A model generated the notes under the pieces. It saw only the letters and a program-made list of their open reading frames with translations, ran no database searches and was not told the DNA's origin. Below, piece by piece: positions 1-10,060 of a stretch of DNA of 59,706 nt (its first letter is position 1; each line of letters begins with the position of its first letter). The position numbers and the translations under genes are program-made. The DNA comes from an uncultured Thermoguttaceae bacterium (GTDB lineage Bacteria; Planctomycetota; Planctomycetia; Pirellulales; Thermoguttaceae): assembly GCA_938042245.1 (NCBI GenBank), contig CALIRO010000075.1, forward strand, positions 1-59,706, given 5' to 3'.

Positions 1-1
1 A

Positions 2-1075
2 CTGTTGGTGGTCATTGCCATTATTGGGCTGCTGATTGCCTTGCTGCTACCGGCCATTCAGGCAGCCCGGGAGGCGGCCCGCCGAGCCACCTGTATTAAC
101 AACCTCAAACAGCTCGGCTTGGCCTTCCACAACTTCCACGACGCCTTCAAGCGGTTTCCGCCCGCCAGCGACGTGGAACGGGATCCGACCACAGGCCAAA
201 TCCTTCGGGTCCGCGGCTGGAGCTTTTTGGTGCACTTGCTTCCGTATATGGAGCAAGCCTCGTTGTCCGAGAAGCTGAACCTGAAGACTGGCTTCCCGGA
301 CATTTCTGTTGACTCGACTTCTACGGCAGCCCAAAAAGCGGCGGCTCAGTTGGCCCGGGATACCCAGTTGGGTGAGTTGATCTGCCCCAGTAACCCGAAC
401 CCCACCTATTACGATCCCCAAGCAAAACTCGGCGCTTTGACCAACTACAAAGCGATGGGGGCGACCCATATTGAAAGTCTCTCTTATGGCTGGGAAGGTT
501 CACCTGCTACGCCGAAATATCCCCCTGGGGCCACCCAGACCCAACTTCGCACCATCCATCCGGACGGCGCGTTGTATCCCGGAGGCCGGATCACCTTGGC
601 CGCCTTCGGCAAAGACGGCACCGCCCATACCTTCCTGTGTACCGAAACCATTGATCCCCAGTACGGCATCTGGACCTATGGACGGGAGTGTGTGCTTGTG
701 GGCTTGCCCAGTAACATTCCCAACGTAGGCAATTGGTCGGTGGTCTTGTATCAAAACTCCTATTATGCTCCCAATGGGTTTAACGGCAAGTTTGATGAAG
801 AAGCGCCCGACCAGATTCGACAACTGAAAACCTATTTGGCATACGATTTTGCTATAGGCGATCCGGGGTATTATCAACATTTGGAAAGCACATCTCAGCT
901 CCAGCCTGCGGGTCGGCAGGCCCTGTATGGCCCTAGTTCGGGCCATCCGGGTGTGGTCAACCACCTGTTGGCCGACGGCGCGGTGCGCAGCGTCAGCAAG
1001 AAGGTGGATTTCTGCCTCTATTTCTTCCTGATCACCAAAAACAACGGCGACCCAACCGGCCAATTCTTCCAATAA
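2..1075 (+). CDS. DUF1559 prepilin-like secreted protein (5' end cut by window)
   Basis: The reading frame enters from outside the window, so the start codon is missing. The first residues seen ([17 protein letters not shown]) are the hydrophobic helix that follows the G^FTLVE prepilin cleavage site, so roughly ten residues are lost. The segment [17 protein letters not shown] directly after the helix, and the C-terminal [18 protein letters not shown], are the usual start and end signatures of the DUF1559 (SBP_bac_10) family, which is massively expanded in planctomycetes. Family members are thought to be type II/IV pseudopilin-like surface proteins; their function is not known. The length (about 365 residues) is normal. 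A strong rho-independent terminator follows 78 bp after the stop, so it ends its transcription unit. Confidence 0.93.
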   Translation: MLVVIAIIGLLIALLLPAIQAAREAARRATCINNLKQLGLAFHNFHDAFKRFPPASDVERDPTTGQILRVRGWSFLVHLLPYMEQASLSEKLNLKTGFPDISVDSTSTAAQKAAAQLARDTQLGELICPSNPNPTYYDPQAKLGALTNYKAMGATHIESLSYGWEGSPATPKYPPGATQTQLRTIHPDGALYPGGRITLAAFGKDGTAHTFLCTETIDPQYGIWTYGRECVLVGLPSNIPNVGNWSVVLYQNSYYAPNGFNGKFDEEAPDQIRQLKTYLAYDFAIGDPGYYQHLESTSQLQPAGRQALYGPSSGHPGVVNHLLADGAVRSVSKKVDFCLYFFLITKNNGDPTGQFFQ

Positions 1076-1152
1076 TCAGTTAGCTTAGCCGGAACGCAAA
1101 CACGCTGGCTTTGGCCTAGCAACCTGCCAACGCCACACCCTGAGATTTCTCA

Positions 1153-1191
1153 CCTGTCTTTGGACCGAACGGGTTCAAAGGCAGGTTTTTT
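1153..1191 (+). terminator. Rho-independent terminator after the DUF1559 gene
   Basis: Ten-base stem CCTGTCTTTG (1153-1162) pairs with CAAAGGCAGG (1176-1185) with one G-U pair, 13-nt loop, then six T (1186-1191) and a further T-rich run to 1197. The minus-strand reading lacks a T tract, so it serves the plus-strand gene only. Confidence 0.85.
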
Positions 1192-1282
1192 ATTTTTGGT
1201 GCAGTTGGCCGAACGAAACACTGGACCCACACAGCAATTGGGGCTAAGCAGTGGGCAGACTTCTCCAAAGGATTTTGCCGGA

Positions 1283-2560
1283 TTAAGTGTTGCGTGTGAT
1301 TTTAGCAAGGTCGTCGAAAAAGCCGGGGTAAGTTTTCGCCGTGCAGGCGGGATTTCGGATCACCACGCCGGGCACCACCAGGCCTACTAGGGCCAGGCTC
1401 ATGGCCATCCGGTGGTCGTTGTAGGTTTCGATTTCTGCGCCATGCAGGGGGCCGGGCTGGATCAGGAGCCCATCGGGCATTTCTTCCACGCTGGCGCCGA
1501 GTTTGCGAAGTTCGGTAGCCAGGGCGGCGATCCGGTCGGTCTCTTTGTGGCGCATGTGGGCTACGCCGTGGATGCGGGTTGGTCCCTGGGCCACCAAGGC
1601 AACGGCCGCCAGCGTCGGCACCGTATCACTCATGGCGTTCATATCCACGTCGATTCCATGCTGTGCCCGGCCTGAGACGGTAATCCCGGTTGGTCCATAT
1701 TCCACTTGGCAGCCCATCTGGCGCAGGCACTGGCAAAATGCCACATCGCCTTGGAGGCTATGGGGACTGAGGCCTTCGACGGTTACTTGGCCGCCGGTTA
1801 TGGCCGCCGCTCCGAAAAAGTAGCTTGCGGCGGAGGCGTCTGGCTCGATCGGATACTCGCACGCCTGATAGCCGGTCGGTTGCACCAGGAATCGGCACGG
1901 CTGGGGTTCTTCCACGTGGGCCCCGAAGCTGCGCATGACGGCCAAGGTCATATCCACATACGGGCGGGAGACCAAGGTTCCGCGCAGGACGATTTCTACC
2001 GGTTGCTTTGTGCAGGGGGCGGCCATCAGCAGGGCGCTTAAGAACTGGCTGGAGATCTGGCCAGCCACTTCGGTCCGTCCGCCCCGCAGCCCCTGGGCGC
2101 GGACGAGAACCGGCGGACAACCGTTATTTTGTTCACTGCGCGCATCAGCCCCCAACTGCCCCAAGGCTTCCAAAAGATCGCCGATCGGACGTTCGCGCAT
2201 CCTGGGCGTCCCATCCAGCCGGTACACCCCCCGGCCTAGGCAGACCATCGCCGTTAAAAACCGCATGGTGGTCCCGCTATTAGCCGTGTACAATTCCGCC
2301 TGGCTAGCCGGTATCCGACCCCCCTGGCCCCCAACGATCAGCCGACGGCCTTCGTCTTCTGCCCGGACGGCAATGCCCAGCCGACGCAGCGAGTCGATCA
2401 TCACCTGGCTGTCTTCGCTGGCCAGGGCCCCTTCCAGTACCGATTCCCCTGGGGCCAACGCCCCGCACACTAAGGCCCGGTTAGTAATGCTCTTGGATCC
2501 AGGCGGCCGAATCACACCTCGAACCGGCCCGCTAGGCTGGATAACCAATTTATCTATCAT
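1283..2560 (-). CDS. aroA: 3-phosphoshikimate 1-carboxyvinyltransferase (EPSP synthase)
   Basis: Catalyses transfer of enolpyruvyl from PEP to shikimate-3-phosphate in cytoplasmic aromatic amino acid biosynthesis. The 425-residue protein carries the diagnostic motifs: PPGSKSITNRAL at residues 19-30 (substrate-binding), NSGTTMRFL at 94-102 (the LGNAGTA-type loop), RMRERPIGDLL at 120-130, EPDASAASYF near 240, and NDHRMAMSLAL near the C-terminus. I chose the ATG at 2560 because MIDKLVIQP is the normal family N-terminus and an AGAAGGAAG ribosome binding site sits just upstream; the open frame extends 32 codons further to 2656 but this part looks unrelated. It lies downstream of the PQQ-propeller gene on the same strand, 282 bp away, with a short palindromic repeat between them, so it probably has its own promoter. 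Confidence 0.96.
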   Translation of the reverse strand: MIDKLVIQPSGPVRGVIRPPGSKSITNRALVCGALAPGESVLEGALASEDSQVMIDSLRRLGIAVRAEDEGRRLIVGGQGGRIPASQAELYTANSGTTMRFLTAMVCLGRGVYRLDGTPRMRERPIGDLLEALGQLGADARSEQNNGCPPVLVRAQGLRGGRTEVAGQISSQFLSALLMAAPCTKQPVEIVLRGTLVSRPYVDMTLAVMRSFGAHVEEPQPCRFLVQPTGYQACEYPIEPDASAASYFFGAAAITGGQVTVEGLSPHSLQGDVAFCQCLRQMGCQVEYGPTGITVSGRAQHGIDVDMNAMSDTVPTLAAVALVAQGPTRIHGVAHMRHKETDRIAALATELRKLGASVEEMPDGLLIQPGPLHGAEIETYNDHRMAMSLALVGLVVPGVVIRNPACTAKTYPGFFDDLAKITRNT

Positions 2561-2760
2561 ACGTCGGCTTCCTTCTGCAAAAGTCGCTTCTCCAGGAGAC
2601 CTTGCAACCTGTTCTGGCACGCTGTGTGTTAGAGCAAGAAGCTTCCCGATTGTCACTGTTGGGCAAGCAGAAGACTCCTTGATGCTGCTCTGCCGGGTTA
2701 TTGCTGGTTCTTTACCTCCCTAGGGATCCGGGGATGGCAAATGAGTAGGTTCCTAAGCGT

Positions 2761-2788
2761 CTGGATTCCTGCTTGCGCAGGGATGACA
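2761..2788. repeat. Short dispersed palindrome (GTCATTCC-type)
   Basis: Sequence GGATTCCTGCTTGCGC followed by AGGGATGAC, an imperfect inverted repeat in the gap between aroA and the PQQ-propeller gene. Related copies occur at 31673, 31723, 33485, 40234, 40351 and 55010, all intergenic. Confidence 0.7.
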
Positions 2789-2842
2789 GGAGGGAACTAG
2801 TTTTACACCGATACCAGGTATGCCCAGTGGCCGGAGATGTTG

Positions 2843-5464
2843 CTACTGGCTGCCGGTTTGGGACGGTGCCGAGCTGGCGAACTTCCAGAGCCAGCGGTCG
2901 GTTCGGAAGTAGATGGCTCCGTCGGCCAGAGCCGGGGTGGCCAGGATGCCCTGGTCCAACTGGCAGGTGTGAACCAGCCGACCGGTGTGTTCTTTTTCGC
3001 CGCCCGGTTCCGGAAGTTCTACCACCTGGACCAGGCTGCCGTGGCTTACCGCATAAAGATATTTTCCGGAAATAACCGGCGTAGCCCAGATCGGGCCTTG
3101 CAGGCGAAGTTGCCAAAGCAGCTGGCCGTCGGCCAACCGGCCGCACTGAAGGATGCCAGGATCCCGGATGGTATATATTTTACCATCTGGACCGTTCCCA
3201 TCGACCACCGCAGGACTGGGCGCTCCGCAGACCAGCCGGCCTTGGCGCCAAAGCAGTTCCGGCTGCTGCCGCTGCGGGTCCCACCGCAGACATTGCATCC
3301 CCCCGCCCGGAAGCAAAATCCGATCCCCTACGACCACCGAAGAGGCCATCGAGTGGCAACCAGCCTCATACCGCCAAGCCTCCTGACCAGTGGCTGGGTC
3401 CAGGGCGGTCAGGGCCAACCGAGAATGCATCACAATCCAAGCTTCCTCCCCAGACGGCGCATACAGCACCGGCGAGGCCCACATGGACGTGGCCGGCCGA
3501 GCAACCTGCCAAAGGGTCTTGCCATCGGCCAAGTGCAGTGCGGCGGCAAACGAATCGCCAAACGTCTCGCATTGGACCACCACCATCTGGCCCACCACCA
3601 GCGGCGAAGAGGCCATGCCCACATCGTTCCTAGTGAGCGGATGCTCATACGCCAGCCCCCGAAGCCACCGAAGGTTTCCATCCAGATCGAAACAGACCAA
3701 ATCATTGGATGAATACATGGCCACTATATGGCGGCCGTCGCTTGCCGGCGTTGGGGCGGCCACCGCCGCAAACGGATTGCAGACCGTACTGCCGGTAGCC
3801 CAAAACTGCCGATGCCACAGCTGCTTGCCGGTTTGGGCGTCAAAACAGAGTACATGGAGCCGATCCTCCCGGGGACCGCTAGAAGCGGTAACAATGACCC
3901 GGTTGCCGACCACCAGGGGACTGCTCGGCCCCCGACCTGGCAAGGCAACCCGCCAAGCCAAATTCTTATCCGGTCCAAAGTCTATCGGCGCCGGTTTGCC
4001 CCGAAAGACCGGATTGCCACCTGGACCGCGAAACTGCGCCCAAGGCCCAACCGACGGCGCAGCCCCGGCCGTTTGTTTCCCCTGGGGCTGGGTGGCTAGG
4101 ATCGGCGGGCTTGCTGTACAAACAGCCACGTTTTCCTCTCCCACATCCCCTTTCGGTTCCTCCGACGCACAGGTAGTTTCCCATCCGTTAAAAACACTCC
4201 AGCAAGGGGGATCCACCGGCGGCTGCCGAGAGGTTTCTTTTGGCGGAGGGGTTTTTTCTTTTTCGGCTGGCGCTGGATGTTGTTTTTCCTCCGACGGCGA
4301 GTCCGGCAAAATGGCCGTGCCCAAAGCGTCGCAAATCCGGAGCTGAAACTGCCAAAACCGGGCCCAATCCTGAGGGATGTTGTTCTGGCAGACCTTGATC
4401 AGGAGGAAATTGACGCCGGCTCGCAGATGGACCGGAATCACATATTGGTCGATCTGGGAACCCGAATGATACATTTCCTGGGCGGCGACCAGACGGCCAT
4501 TGACCCATACCTTGATGGCGTTGGGAGAACCGATCCGAATTTCTGCCTGCCGATCGCTGCGGAGGAAAAACTCCGTGGCCGCATACCCCACCACATCCTT
4601 TTCCTCCACCAGGGCTCTGTTTAAATCCACCACGCCATAGTCGTCTTCGGTTTGGTGGTCGATCCATCGGACCGGGCCGTGTTTGCCAGGATAATTGGCC
4701 TGGGGATTCCACTCGGTTTCAGGCGGATACACGGCGGCAAAGCCCCGGCCCTGGCTGTTATCGAACGGGCCGATAAGCTTCCACTGGCGAAGAAAGCCAA
4801 AATGGCGGGCTATATCGACCGGCTGGCCCAATTGCCGGAGCACCTTGGCAATCGAGTCGATCTGATCTGGGTCTCTGGCCGCCAAAAGCGCCCGTTGGTA
4901 CTCCAGTACCGCTTTTTCGGTCTGGCCGGTCTGCTGGAGCTTTTGCCCCTCCTGAAGGACCAGTTCCACTGCTTCCCGGCGGATGTCCAGGCTGGGGTCG
5001 TCCAAACCGTTGGTCAATAGATGAGGCTTTTCTTCGGGTCGGAGTTCTAGAAGCCACCCATAGACTAAAAACCTAGCCCGAGGAGCATATTGGCGGTTCT
5101 GATAGACCGGAAGCAAAGTTTCCCACCAAGCTGGGGGCTTCTGGGGGGAGTCTGCTGGTTGGTGCCGTTGCCAAATCGCCTGGGCCGCCAAAAGCAGCCA
5201 ATTGCTGGCTAATGGGTGCTCAGGCCGCACCCGGGCCAGAATCGTAGGCAGATCGGCTATTTGGGCGTTTTGGACCAGTTGAGACCAGGCTTGCTGGGCT
5301 GGGGAATGGCCCTGGGCCTGTTTGCCGACGGCTACTAAGGCATTGAGCCACCCCTCCAAAGACTGGCTAGCCTCGGCAGGCCAAGCTCTCCGTTGACTCA
5401 GAACAAATACAATGATTATTGAAATCATCACAAAACTAGAGATTCTGGAGGCTCTCATTCCCAT
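2843..5464 (-). CDS. Secreted PQQ-like beta-propeller protein with N-terminal helical and beta-sandwich modules
   Basis: An 873-residue exported protein. From the ATG at 5464 it begins MGMRASRISSF and a hydrophobic stretch (MISIIIVFVLS) ending AWPAEA, a plausible signal peptide. Residues ~35-215 look like helical repeats (TPR/HEAT-like), ~225-380 a beta-sandwich with KVWVNGRLVA, similar to the carbohydrate-binding-like modules of planctomycete proteins, ~385-470 a Pro/Glu/Lys-rich linker, and ~475-870 a PQQ-type propeller with repeated 'D..TGK.LW' blades (FDAQTGKQLW, LADGKTLW, LDPATGQEAW, LADGQLLW). No PQQ-binding catalytic residues of quinoprotein dehydrogenases are evident, so the propeller is more likely a binding scaffold. 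The frame is open 76 codons further upstream to 5692, but that part is not signal-like. The ligand or partner cannot be told from sequence. Confidence 0.85.
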   Translation of the reverse strand: MGMRASRISSFVMISIIIVFVLSQRRAWPAEASQSLEGWLNALVAVGKQAQGHSPAQQAWSQLVQNAQIADLPTILARVRPEHPLASNWLLLAAQAIWQRHQPADSPQKPPAWWETLLPVYQNRQYAPRARFLVYGWLLELRPEEKPHLLTNGLDDPSLDIRREAVELVLQEGQKLQQTGQTEKAVLEYQRALLAARDPDQIDSIAKVLRQLGQPVDIARHFGFLRQWKLIGPFDNSQGRGFAAVYPPETEWNPQANYPGKHGPVRWIDHQTEDDYGVVDLNRALVEEKDVVGYAATEFFLRSDRQAEIRIGSPNAIKVWVNGRLVAAQEMYHSGSQIDQYVIPVHLRAGVNFLLIKVCQNNIPQDWARFWQFQLRICDALGTAILPDSPSEEKQHPAPAEKEKTPPPKETSRQPPVDPPCWSVFNGWETTCASEEPKGDVGEENVAVCTASPPILATQPQGKQTAGAAPSVGPWAQFRGPGGNPVFRGKPAPIDFGPDKNLAWRVALPGRGPSSPLVVGNRVIVTASSGPREDRLHVLCFDAQTGKQLWHRQFWATGSTVCNPFAAVAAPTPASDGRHIVAMYSSNDLVCFDLDGNLRWLRGLAYEHPLTRNDVGMASSPLVVGQMVVVQCETFGDSFAAALHLADGKTLWQVARPATSMWASPVLYAPSGEEAWIVMHSRLALTALDPATGQEAWRYEAGCHSMASSVVVGDRILLPGGGMQCLRWDPQRQQPELLWRQGRLVCGAPSPAVVDGNGPDGKIYTIRDPGILQCGRLADGQLLWQLRLQGPIWATPVISGKYLYAVSHGSLVQVVELPEPGGEKEHTGRLVHTCQLDQGILATPALADGAIYFRTDRWLWKFASSAPSQTGSQ

Positions 5465-6670
5465 CGTCGGGCTCTCTCGAAAACAGGGGAAAAGGAGTCT
5501 TCGAAAGAATACATAACCGCTTGAACCCACTGTTGGTAAGGAAACATTCATCCGCTTTAAGCATTTTGTCCCTAAAGTAAACCCGTATGCCCCCTGGTCA
5601 ACCCCTCCGCACATCCGGGAAGTATGCTCCAGAGGAAGGAACACCATCCCACATAAGGCGAGCCGGTTACTGGTGGTTTCTGTTTTTAACACTTTTTACC
5701 ACTTTACACCTTGGGGATCCCTTTTCCAATAGTTCCGGAATGGGTGAGAGAGAACAGTTTCATAGGAAGAAGAGAAAGCTTTTGCTGGTCCCAAACCATT
5801 CTCCAATCATTTCGGCACGGGAAGAGACGACAAGAGCGAATCCAGGCGGAATTATTTTTGGTAGCGGCAGCGGCTTCTGCCTATCCGGCACCCAACACCA
5901 AAATCCTAGGGGAAGTATCCTCTGGCAGGGCCTCAGAAAAAGTCGGCTTTTCCCCGCTTTTTAGCGGTTGGCCCATAAAGAAAAGACTCTCGCCATTGGT
6001 TATGGAGAAGGGCCTTTCCTTGGGTGGAAATGTTAAACCGACTTCCAGAGAGCCGGGATTTTAAACTCTTCTGGGGCGGCTTCCGGAGTGGAAAAAGGAA
6101 GATGGTAGAGGGCACAAAATCATTAATCCTGGGGGCAATGAACCGCTAAAAAGGCTGTTGGTAACCGGAGATGGATAATAAAGTGGGGGGATTGTTTAAC
6201 TCTAAATGGGGGATTTCCTAATAAGTACTAAATATTTTGGGGGGATTATATATCCCCTGATAGGTTTTCCTCGGTGTTTATTCTTCCGAAGCAATTTCTG
6301 CCTGGGCAGTTAGAATGCCGAATTGGGTCTGAAAAAAATCTCCTCTACCAGCAAAAACAGGGAAAAATTCAAGGTGGGTTGGTAATTTTTATATTCCTAA
6401 CTCATTTATTTTTAAGGAGTTAAGATTATTTTAGCGGGAAAGCTGGTTAGGCAAAAAACTTCGAGGCGGCTGATTGCATCGGAGCGAATGGGTAATTACA
6501 ATAAAGTAATGATTGGAGGGTTTTGCCTTGCCCGAAAGATCATCCCGCAGGGCGCCTGCCGATGGCAAAACCGATCTATGCGTAGGAGGAAACCGAACAT
6601 CTGGTGTGCTGAGAAGCCTTAACATAGCTAGCCCCGAGCAAAGGGCTTATTTGGCCGGGAGGTCGGTTCT
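5465..6670. other. Long AT-rich intergenic region without a recognisable gene
   Basis: About 1.2 kb between a minus-strand and a plus-strand gene, so it must hold two divergent promoters. Short ORFs inside show no protein-like composition. Around 6183-6257 three G tracts followed by ATT occur, the last forming a dyad GGGGGG-ATTATATAT-CCCC (6239-6257). No RNA gene recognised. Confidence 0.6.
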
Positions 6671-7864
6671 GTGAGTACCCTAACCGAATTGCGCCGGCGC
6701 ACGCTAAAGGATTTGGCGGCCATGGCCAAACGTCAAGGAGTGCCTGGCTGGCACAAGATGCGCAAAGAGCAATTGGTCCAAGCGTTGGCAAAGCTGGCAC
6801 GAAAAACGGTCAAAACTAAAACCTCTTCGTCTGCCAAAGGCTCCAAAAAGATTTCTGGCAACGGAGCCGTTCAGAAAACTGCTCCCGCACCCGCCATTTC
6901 CGGAGTGGCTCGCACCGCTGGGAAGACGACATCTCCCCGGAAGAAAAAAACCGGCCCTGGACAGGTGGCCCATCGCCTCCGGGAAATCCAGACTCAGCTT
7001 AGTATTAGTAAAGATTTAGCGTACTATACGGAAAGTTCTTCCTCCAATGGAGCAGTTCGCGATCGGCTGGTGGCCATTGTGCGAGATCCGTATTGGATTC
7101 AGGCCTATTGGGAGGTCAGCCGAGCTACGGTCCAACGAGCCGAGGCGGCTTTAGGCCAGCATTGGCACAGTGCGCGGCCTGTATTGCGCCTGTTGGAGGT
7201 CGTGCGGGATGGGGTCACTAGTGCCGTGCGAAACCACCTGCGGGACATCCCGATTCATGGGGAGGTAAATACTTGGTATGTCGATGTGCCGGCCCCGCCG
7301 AAGAGTTTTCAATTGGAAATCGGGTATCTAGCACCGACCGGCAAATTCCTTTGCCTCCTGCGAAGCAATATTGTTACTACCAGCCGAAGCCGACTTGCTG
7401 ATCCCGCTGAGCAGCCATGGTCGGAAAAGAGCCAAGAAGACTATCAGCGCCTCTATGCCCTAAGCGGCGGTTATGATCCGACGGTGGACACTCACGAGGT
7501 CAAAGAAGTCCTGGAGGAACAATTGGGCCGATCATTGCTTCCTTGGACGCTTCGGTATGGGTTAGGCGCTAGCAGCTTGGCTGGCAAACGGGAAGAGTTT
7601 CACCTGGAAATTGAGACGGTGGCGCTCCTCTACGGCAAAACTTCTCCAGGGGCCCATGTTACCATTCGGGGAGAGCCGGTTCGGGTCGAACAAGACGGCA
7701 CCTTCCAGCTCCGCTTGGAGATGCCGGATCGTCGGCAGGTCTTCCCCATTGTGGCTCAAAGTCCTGACGGCACGGAAGAACGCACCATTGTATTGGCTTT
7801 AGAACGCAATACGAAGGTGATGGAACCGGTTGTGCGGGATCCGGATGCCGCTCTACGTGAATAG
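6671..7864 (+). CDS. DUF4912 protein with N-terminal Rho-N-like domain
   Basis: A 397-residue protein starting at GTG 6671, eight bases after GGGAGG. Residues 1-45 (LTELRRRTLKDLAAMAKRQ ... MRKEQLVQAL) resemble the Rho N-terminal / SAP-like helical fold; 46-105 is a Lys/Ser/Thr-rich linker; ~125-245 is the DUF4912 domain (VAIVRDPYWIQAYWEVS, then a WYVDVP and LEIGYL segment). A C-terminal segment ~290-375 (VTIRGEPVRVEQDGTFQLRLEMPD) looks like a small beta domain found next to DUF4912. The family is widespread in planctomycetes and cyanobacteria-like lineages; function unknown. The Rho-N module suggests nucleic-acid binding, which is inference. A terminator follows immediately. Confidence 0.85.
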   Translation: MSTLTELRRRTLKDLAAMAKRQGVPGWHKMRKEQLVQALAKLARKTVKTKTSSSAKGSKKISGNGAVQKTAPAPAISGVARTAGKTTSPRKKKTGPGQVAHRLREIQTQLSISKDLAYYTESSSSNGAVRDRLVAIVRDPYWIQAYWEVSRATVQRAEAALGQHWHSARPVLRLLEVVRDGVTSAVRNHLRDIPIHGEVNTWYVDVPAPPKSFQLEIGYLAPTGKFLCLLRSNIVTTSRSRLADPAEQPWSEKSQEDYQRLYALSGGYDPTVDTHEVKEVLEEQLGRSLLPWTLRYGLGASSLAGKREEFHLEIETVALLYGKTSPGAHVTIRGEPVRVEQDGTFQLRLEMPDRRQVFPIVAQSPDGTEERTIVLALERNTKVMEPVVRDPDAALRE

Positions 7865-7870
7865 GGCAGG

Positions 7871-7917
7871 TAGGGGGGCAATACCCCCCTATTTTAGCTA
7901 GCTTGGGGAAGCTAGCT
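7871..7917 (+). terminator. Terminator plus second hairpin after the DUF4912 gene
   Basis: TAGGGGGG (7871-7878) pairs with CCCCCCTA (7884-7891), 5-nt loop, followed by TTTT; a second perfect hairpin AGCTAGCTT-GGGG-AAGCTAGCT follows at 7896-7917. The first starts seven bases after the stop codon. It is a strong stem with a short T tract. Confidence 0.7.
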
Positions 7918-8060
7918 GGGTTCTGCCTATTGGTCTAGAATCGGCTGGCGATCTATCCCTTGCCCCTTCCGCCCAACGGACCCATAATAGAAACCCTGGT
8001 TTGTCGGATAGATAGCCACCGCTAAATAGGGGTAATATTCCCCCCAGATGTAGGCCGACC

Positions 8061-9005
8061 ATGTTGCTCCGTGCTTCCGAGAACTTTCCACCGGACCTGC
8101 GAGGCGGCGCCGTCAGCATTGGGAACTTCGACGGGGTGCATCGGGGCCATCTTCGGCTCCTAGAGCGGTTGGTCGCCCAGGCCCGGCAGCTTGACAACCG
8201 AGCCGTGGTCTTCACCTTTGATCCTTCCCCAGCATCGGTGTTAAGCCCGGAGACGGCACCGTTGCCGCTGTGCTGGACGGAGCGAAAAGCGGAATTGATG
8301 AACCAATTGGGCGTGGAGGTGGTCTGGGCTTTTCCGACCAGCCGAGATTTTCTCCAAATGGAAGCCAAAGACTTCTTTTGGCGCTTTGTGGTAGGCCAAT
8401 TGGAGGCCAAAGTGCTGGTGGAGGGGAGTAATTTTTCGTTTGGCCGAAACCGGCAAGCTCAGATCGCCCATCTGCACGCCTGGTGTACTGAGGCAGGCAT
8501 TCGGTTGGAAGTGGTGCCGCCCTTACAAGTGGATAATCGGACGGTTTCCAGTTCGTGGATTCGCCAGCTTTTGCGGGAAGGGCAGGTGGAAAAGGCAGCC
8601 GAGTTATTGGGCCGACCCTACCGCATTCGAGGCCAAGTCATCCCCGGAGCTGGCCGAGGCAGACAACTAGGCTATCCGACGGCGAATTTGCAAGCGGATC
8701 GACTCTTGCTGCCTGCCGATGGCATTTATGCAGGCCGGGCCTGGCTGGCCGGACAGGCTTGGCCAGCCGCTATCAGTCTCGGCCCCAACCCCACCTTCGG
8801 CCAAACCGAACAGAAAATCGAAGCGTTTCTGATCCATTTTGAGGGGAATTTATATCATCAAGTTTTAGAACTTGAATTTCTAGCCCGGTTGCGCCCGGTA
8901 CGTCGATTCCCGGAAGTAGGGGCCTTGGTCGCGCAGATGGCCCAGGATGTCTCAGCCACCAAACAAATCGTTGCTCAAATCCAACCCCAGGAGACGGGTT
9001 CGTGA
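8061..9005 (+). CDS. ribF: Bifunctional riboflavin kinase / FAD synthetase
   Basis: Makes FMN from riboflavin and FAD from FMN. The 314-residue length is typical. The N-terminal FAD synthetase domain has the nucleotidyltransferase motif GNFDGVHRGH at residues 21-30 and SSSWIRQLL near 165 (the ISSTxIR motif), and the C-terminal riboflavin kinase domain has GRGRQLGYPTANL and DGIYAGRAWL near residues 195-225 plus the usual EAFLIHFEGNLYHQ. The start ATG at 8061 gives a family-length N-terminus. Its stop overlaps the next gene's start by four bases (GTGA), so the two are translationally coupled. No FMN riboswitch is visible upstream. Confidence 0.95.
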   Translation: MLLRASENFPPDLRGGAVSIGNFDGVHRGHLRLLERLVAQARQLDNRAVVFTFDPSPASVLSPETAPLPLCWTERKAELMNQLGVEVVWAFPTSRDFLQMEAKDFFWRFVVGQLEAKVLVEGSNFSFGRNRQAQIAHLHAWCTEAGIRLEVVPPLQVDNRTVSSSWIRQLLREGQVEKAAELLGRPYRIRGQVIPGAGRGRQLGYPTANLQADRLLLPADGIYAGRAWLAGQAWPAAISLGPNPTFGQTEQKIEAFLIHFEGNLYHQVLELEFLARLRPVRRFPEVGALVAQMAQDVSATKQIVAQIQPQETGS

Positions 9006-10060
9006 ATGCGTGGAGTAGTCCTTTGTCGGAACAGTCCAGCCGAATGGGTCCGCCTGCTTCGACCAGAGATGCCGGCCCCGGCATCGATTGGACGAGGCTA
9101 ATCGGCCGGCTCCAGCAAGCCCAGCGTGTGGTGGTGGTAACGCATGTGCGGCCCGACTGCGACGCTTTGGGCAGCAGCTTAGCACTGGCTAGCCTCTTGG
9201 AACGGATGGGCAAGCAAGTGCTGTTGGTCGGGCCGTTCGATGTGCCGCCCAGCTTCCGATTCTTGGATCCCCAAGGCCGGTTTCGCCGTCTGGGCCGGGA
9301 TGTGCAGCCGGAGCAGCTCAACCAAGCCGATCTGATCGTCATCGTCGATACCTCCTCGTGGTCCCAGTTGGGCGAGGCCGCCGATTGGATCCGCTCGACC
9401 AACGTGCCGAAAATCGTCCTGGATCATCATCTAAGCTCCGAAGACCTGGGGGCGGAAGCATTCAAAGACCCTACCGCCGAGGCCACAGGCCGATTGATCT
9501 ATGAATTGGCCCGCCGATGGGGCATTCCCGTGGACCGGCTGTCGGCCGAGCAACTGTTTGCGGCGGTGGCTACGGATACGGGGTGGTTTCGGTTTGGTTC
9601 CACCCGGGCGGATACCTACCGATTAGCCGCCGCTTTAGCCGATGCCGGAGCTGTCCCCGACCAACTTTACCAACAACTCTATGAAAACGAGTCCCTCGGC
9701 CGATTGCGCCTGACGGGTCGGGTGCTCAGCCGGGCTGAGGCAGACCTCAATGGACGCTTGATCTACTCCTGGATCGAACGCTCCGACTTTACCGCCACCG
9801 GAGCGCTCCCCTCCGATACGGAAGATTTGATCAATTTTTTGATGGCAGTCGCCGGTACCGAAGTGGCCCTGATGTTTATTGAGCTAGCAAGTGGCAGCCT
9901 GAAAGTCAGCTTCCGAAGCCGCAGTCATTGGGATTGCAGCCAATTGGCTGGCCTATTTGGCGGAGGCGGCCATCGCCAAGCAGCCGGCGCCCTCCTTGCC
10001 GATCCCCTGCCCCTTGCCCGCCAAAAGGTCCTTGACGCTGTCCGGGCTGCTATGGAATAA
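9002..10060 (+). CDS. DHH/DHHA1 phosphoesterase, NrnA-like
   Basis: Predicted cytoplasmic Mn-dependent phosphoesterase of the nanoRNase/oligoribonuclease (NrnA) type, degrading short RNA oligonucleotides or pAp. The 352-residue protein shows the DHH family motifs in order: VVVTHVRPDCDALGSS near residues 43-58, IVIVDTSSW near 115, VLDHHLSSED near 140 (the DHH motif itself), DPTAEATGRL near 155, and the DHHA1 C-terminal GGGGHRQAAGA near 320. The start is GTG 9002, overlapping the ribF stop; the first ~30 residues are non-conserved. Coupling of ribF with a DHH gene (often with rbfA/truB in other bacteria) is a common arrangement. Confidence 0.9.
   Translation: MNAWSSPLSEQSSRMGPPASTRDAGPGIDWTRLIGRLQQAQRVVVVTHVRPDCDALGSSLALASLLERMGKQVLLVGPFDVPPSFRFLDPQGRFRRLGRDVQPEQLNQADLIVIVDTSSWSQLGEAADWIRSTNVPKIVLDHHLSSEDLGAEAFKDPTAEATGRLIYELARRWGIPVDRLSAEQLFAAVATDTGWFRFGSTRADTYRLAAALADAGAVPDQLYQQLYENESLGRLRLTGRVLSRAEADLNGRLIYSWIERSDFTATGALPSDTEDLINFLMAVAGTEVALMFIELASGSLKVSFRSRSHWDCSQLAGLFGGGGHRQAAGALLADPLPLARQKVLDAVRAAME

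Noticed and set aside
1153..1197. tRNA-like GGGTTCAAAGG word
   Set aside because: No cloverleaf can be formed around it; it is the loop and arm of a rho-independent terminator.
2837..3712. 291-codon plus-strand open frame over the PQQ-propeller gene
   Set aside because: Antisense shadow; the minus-strand frame has clear propeller motifs.
8061..8061. FMN riboswitch before ribF
   Set aside because: None of the conserved RFN words could be found between 7918 and 8060, and the gene starts shortly after a terminator and spacer DNA.
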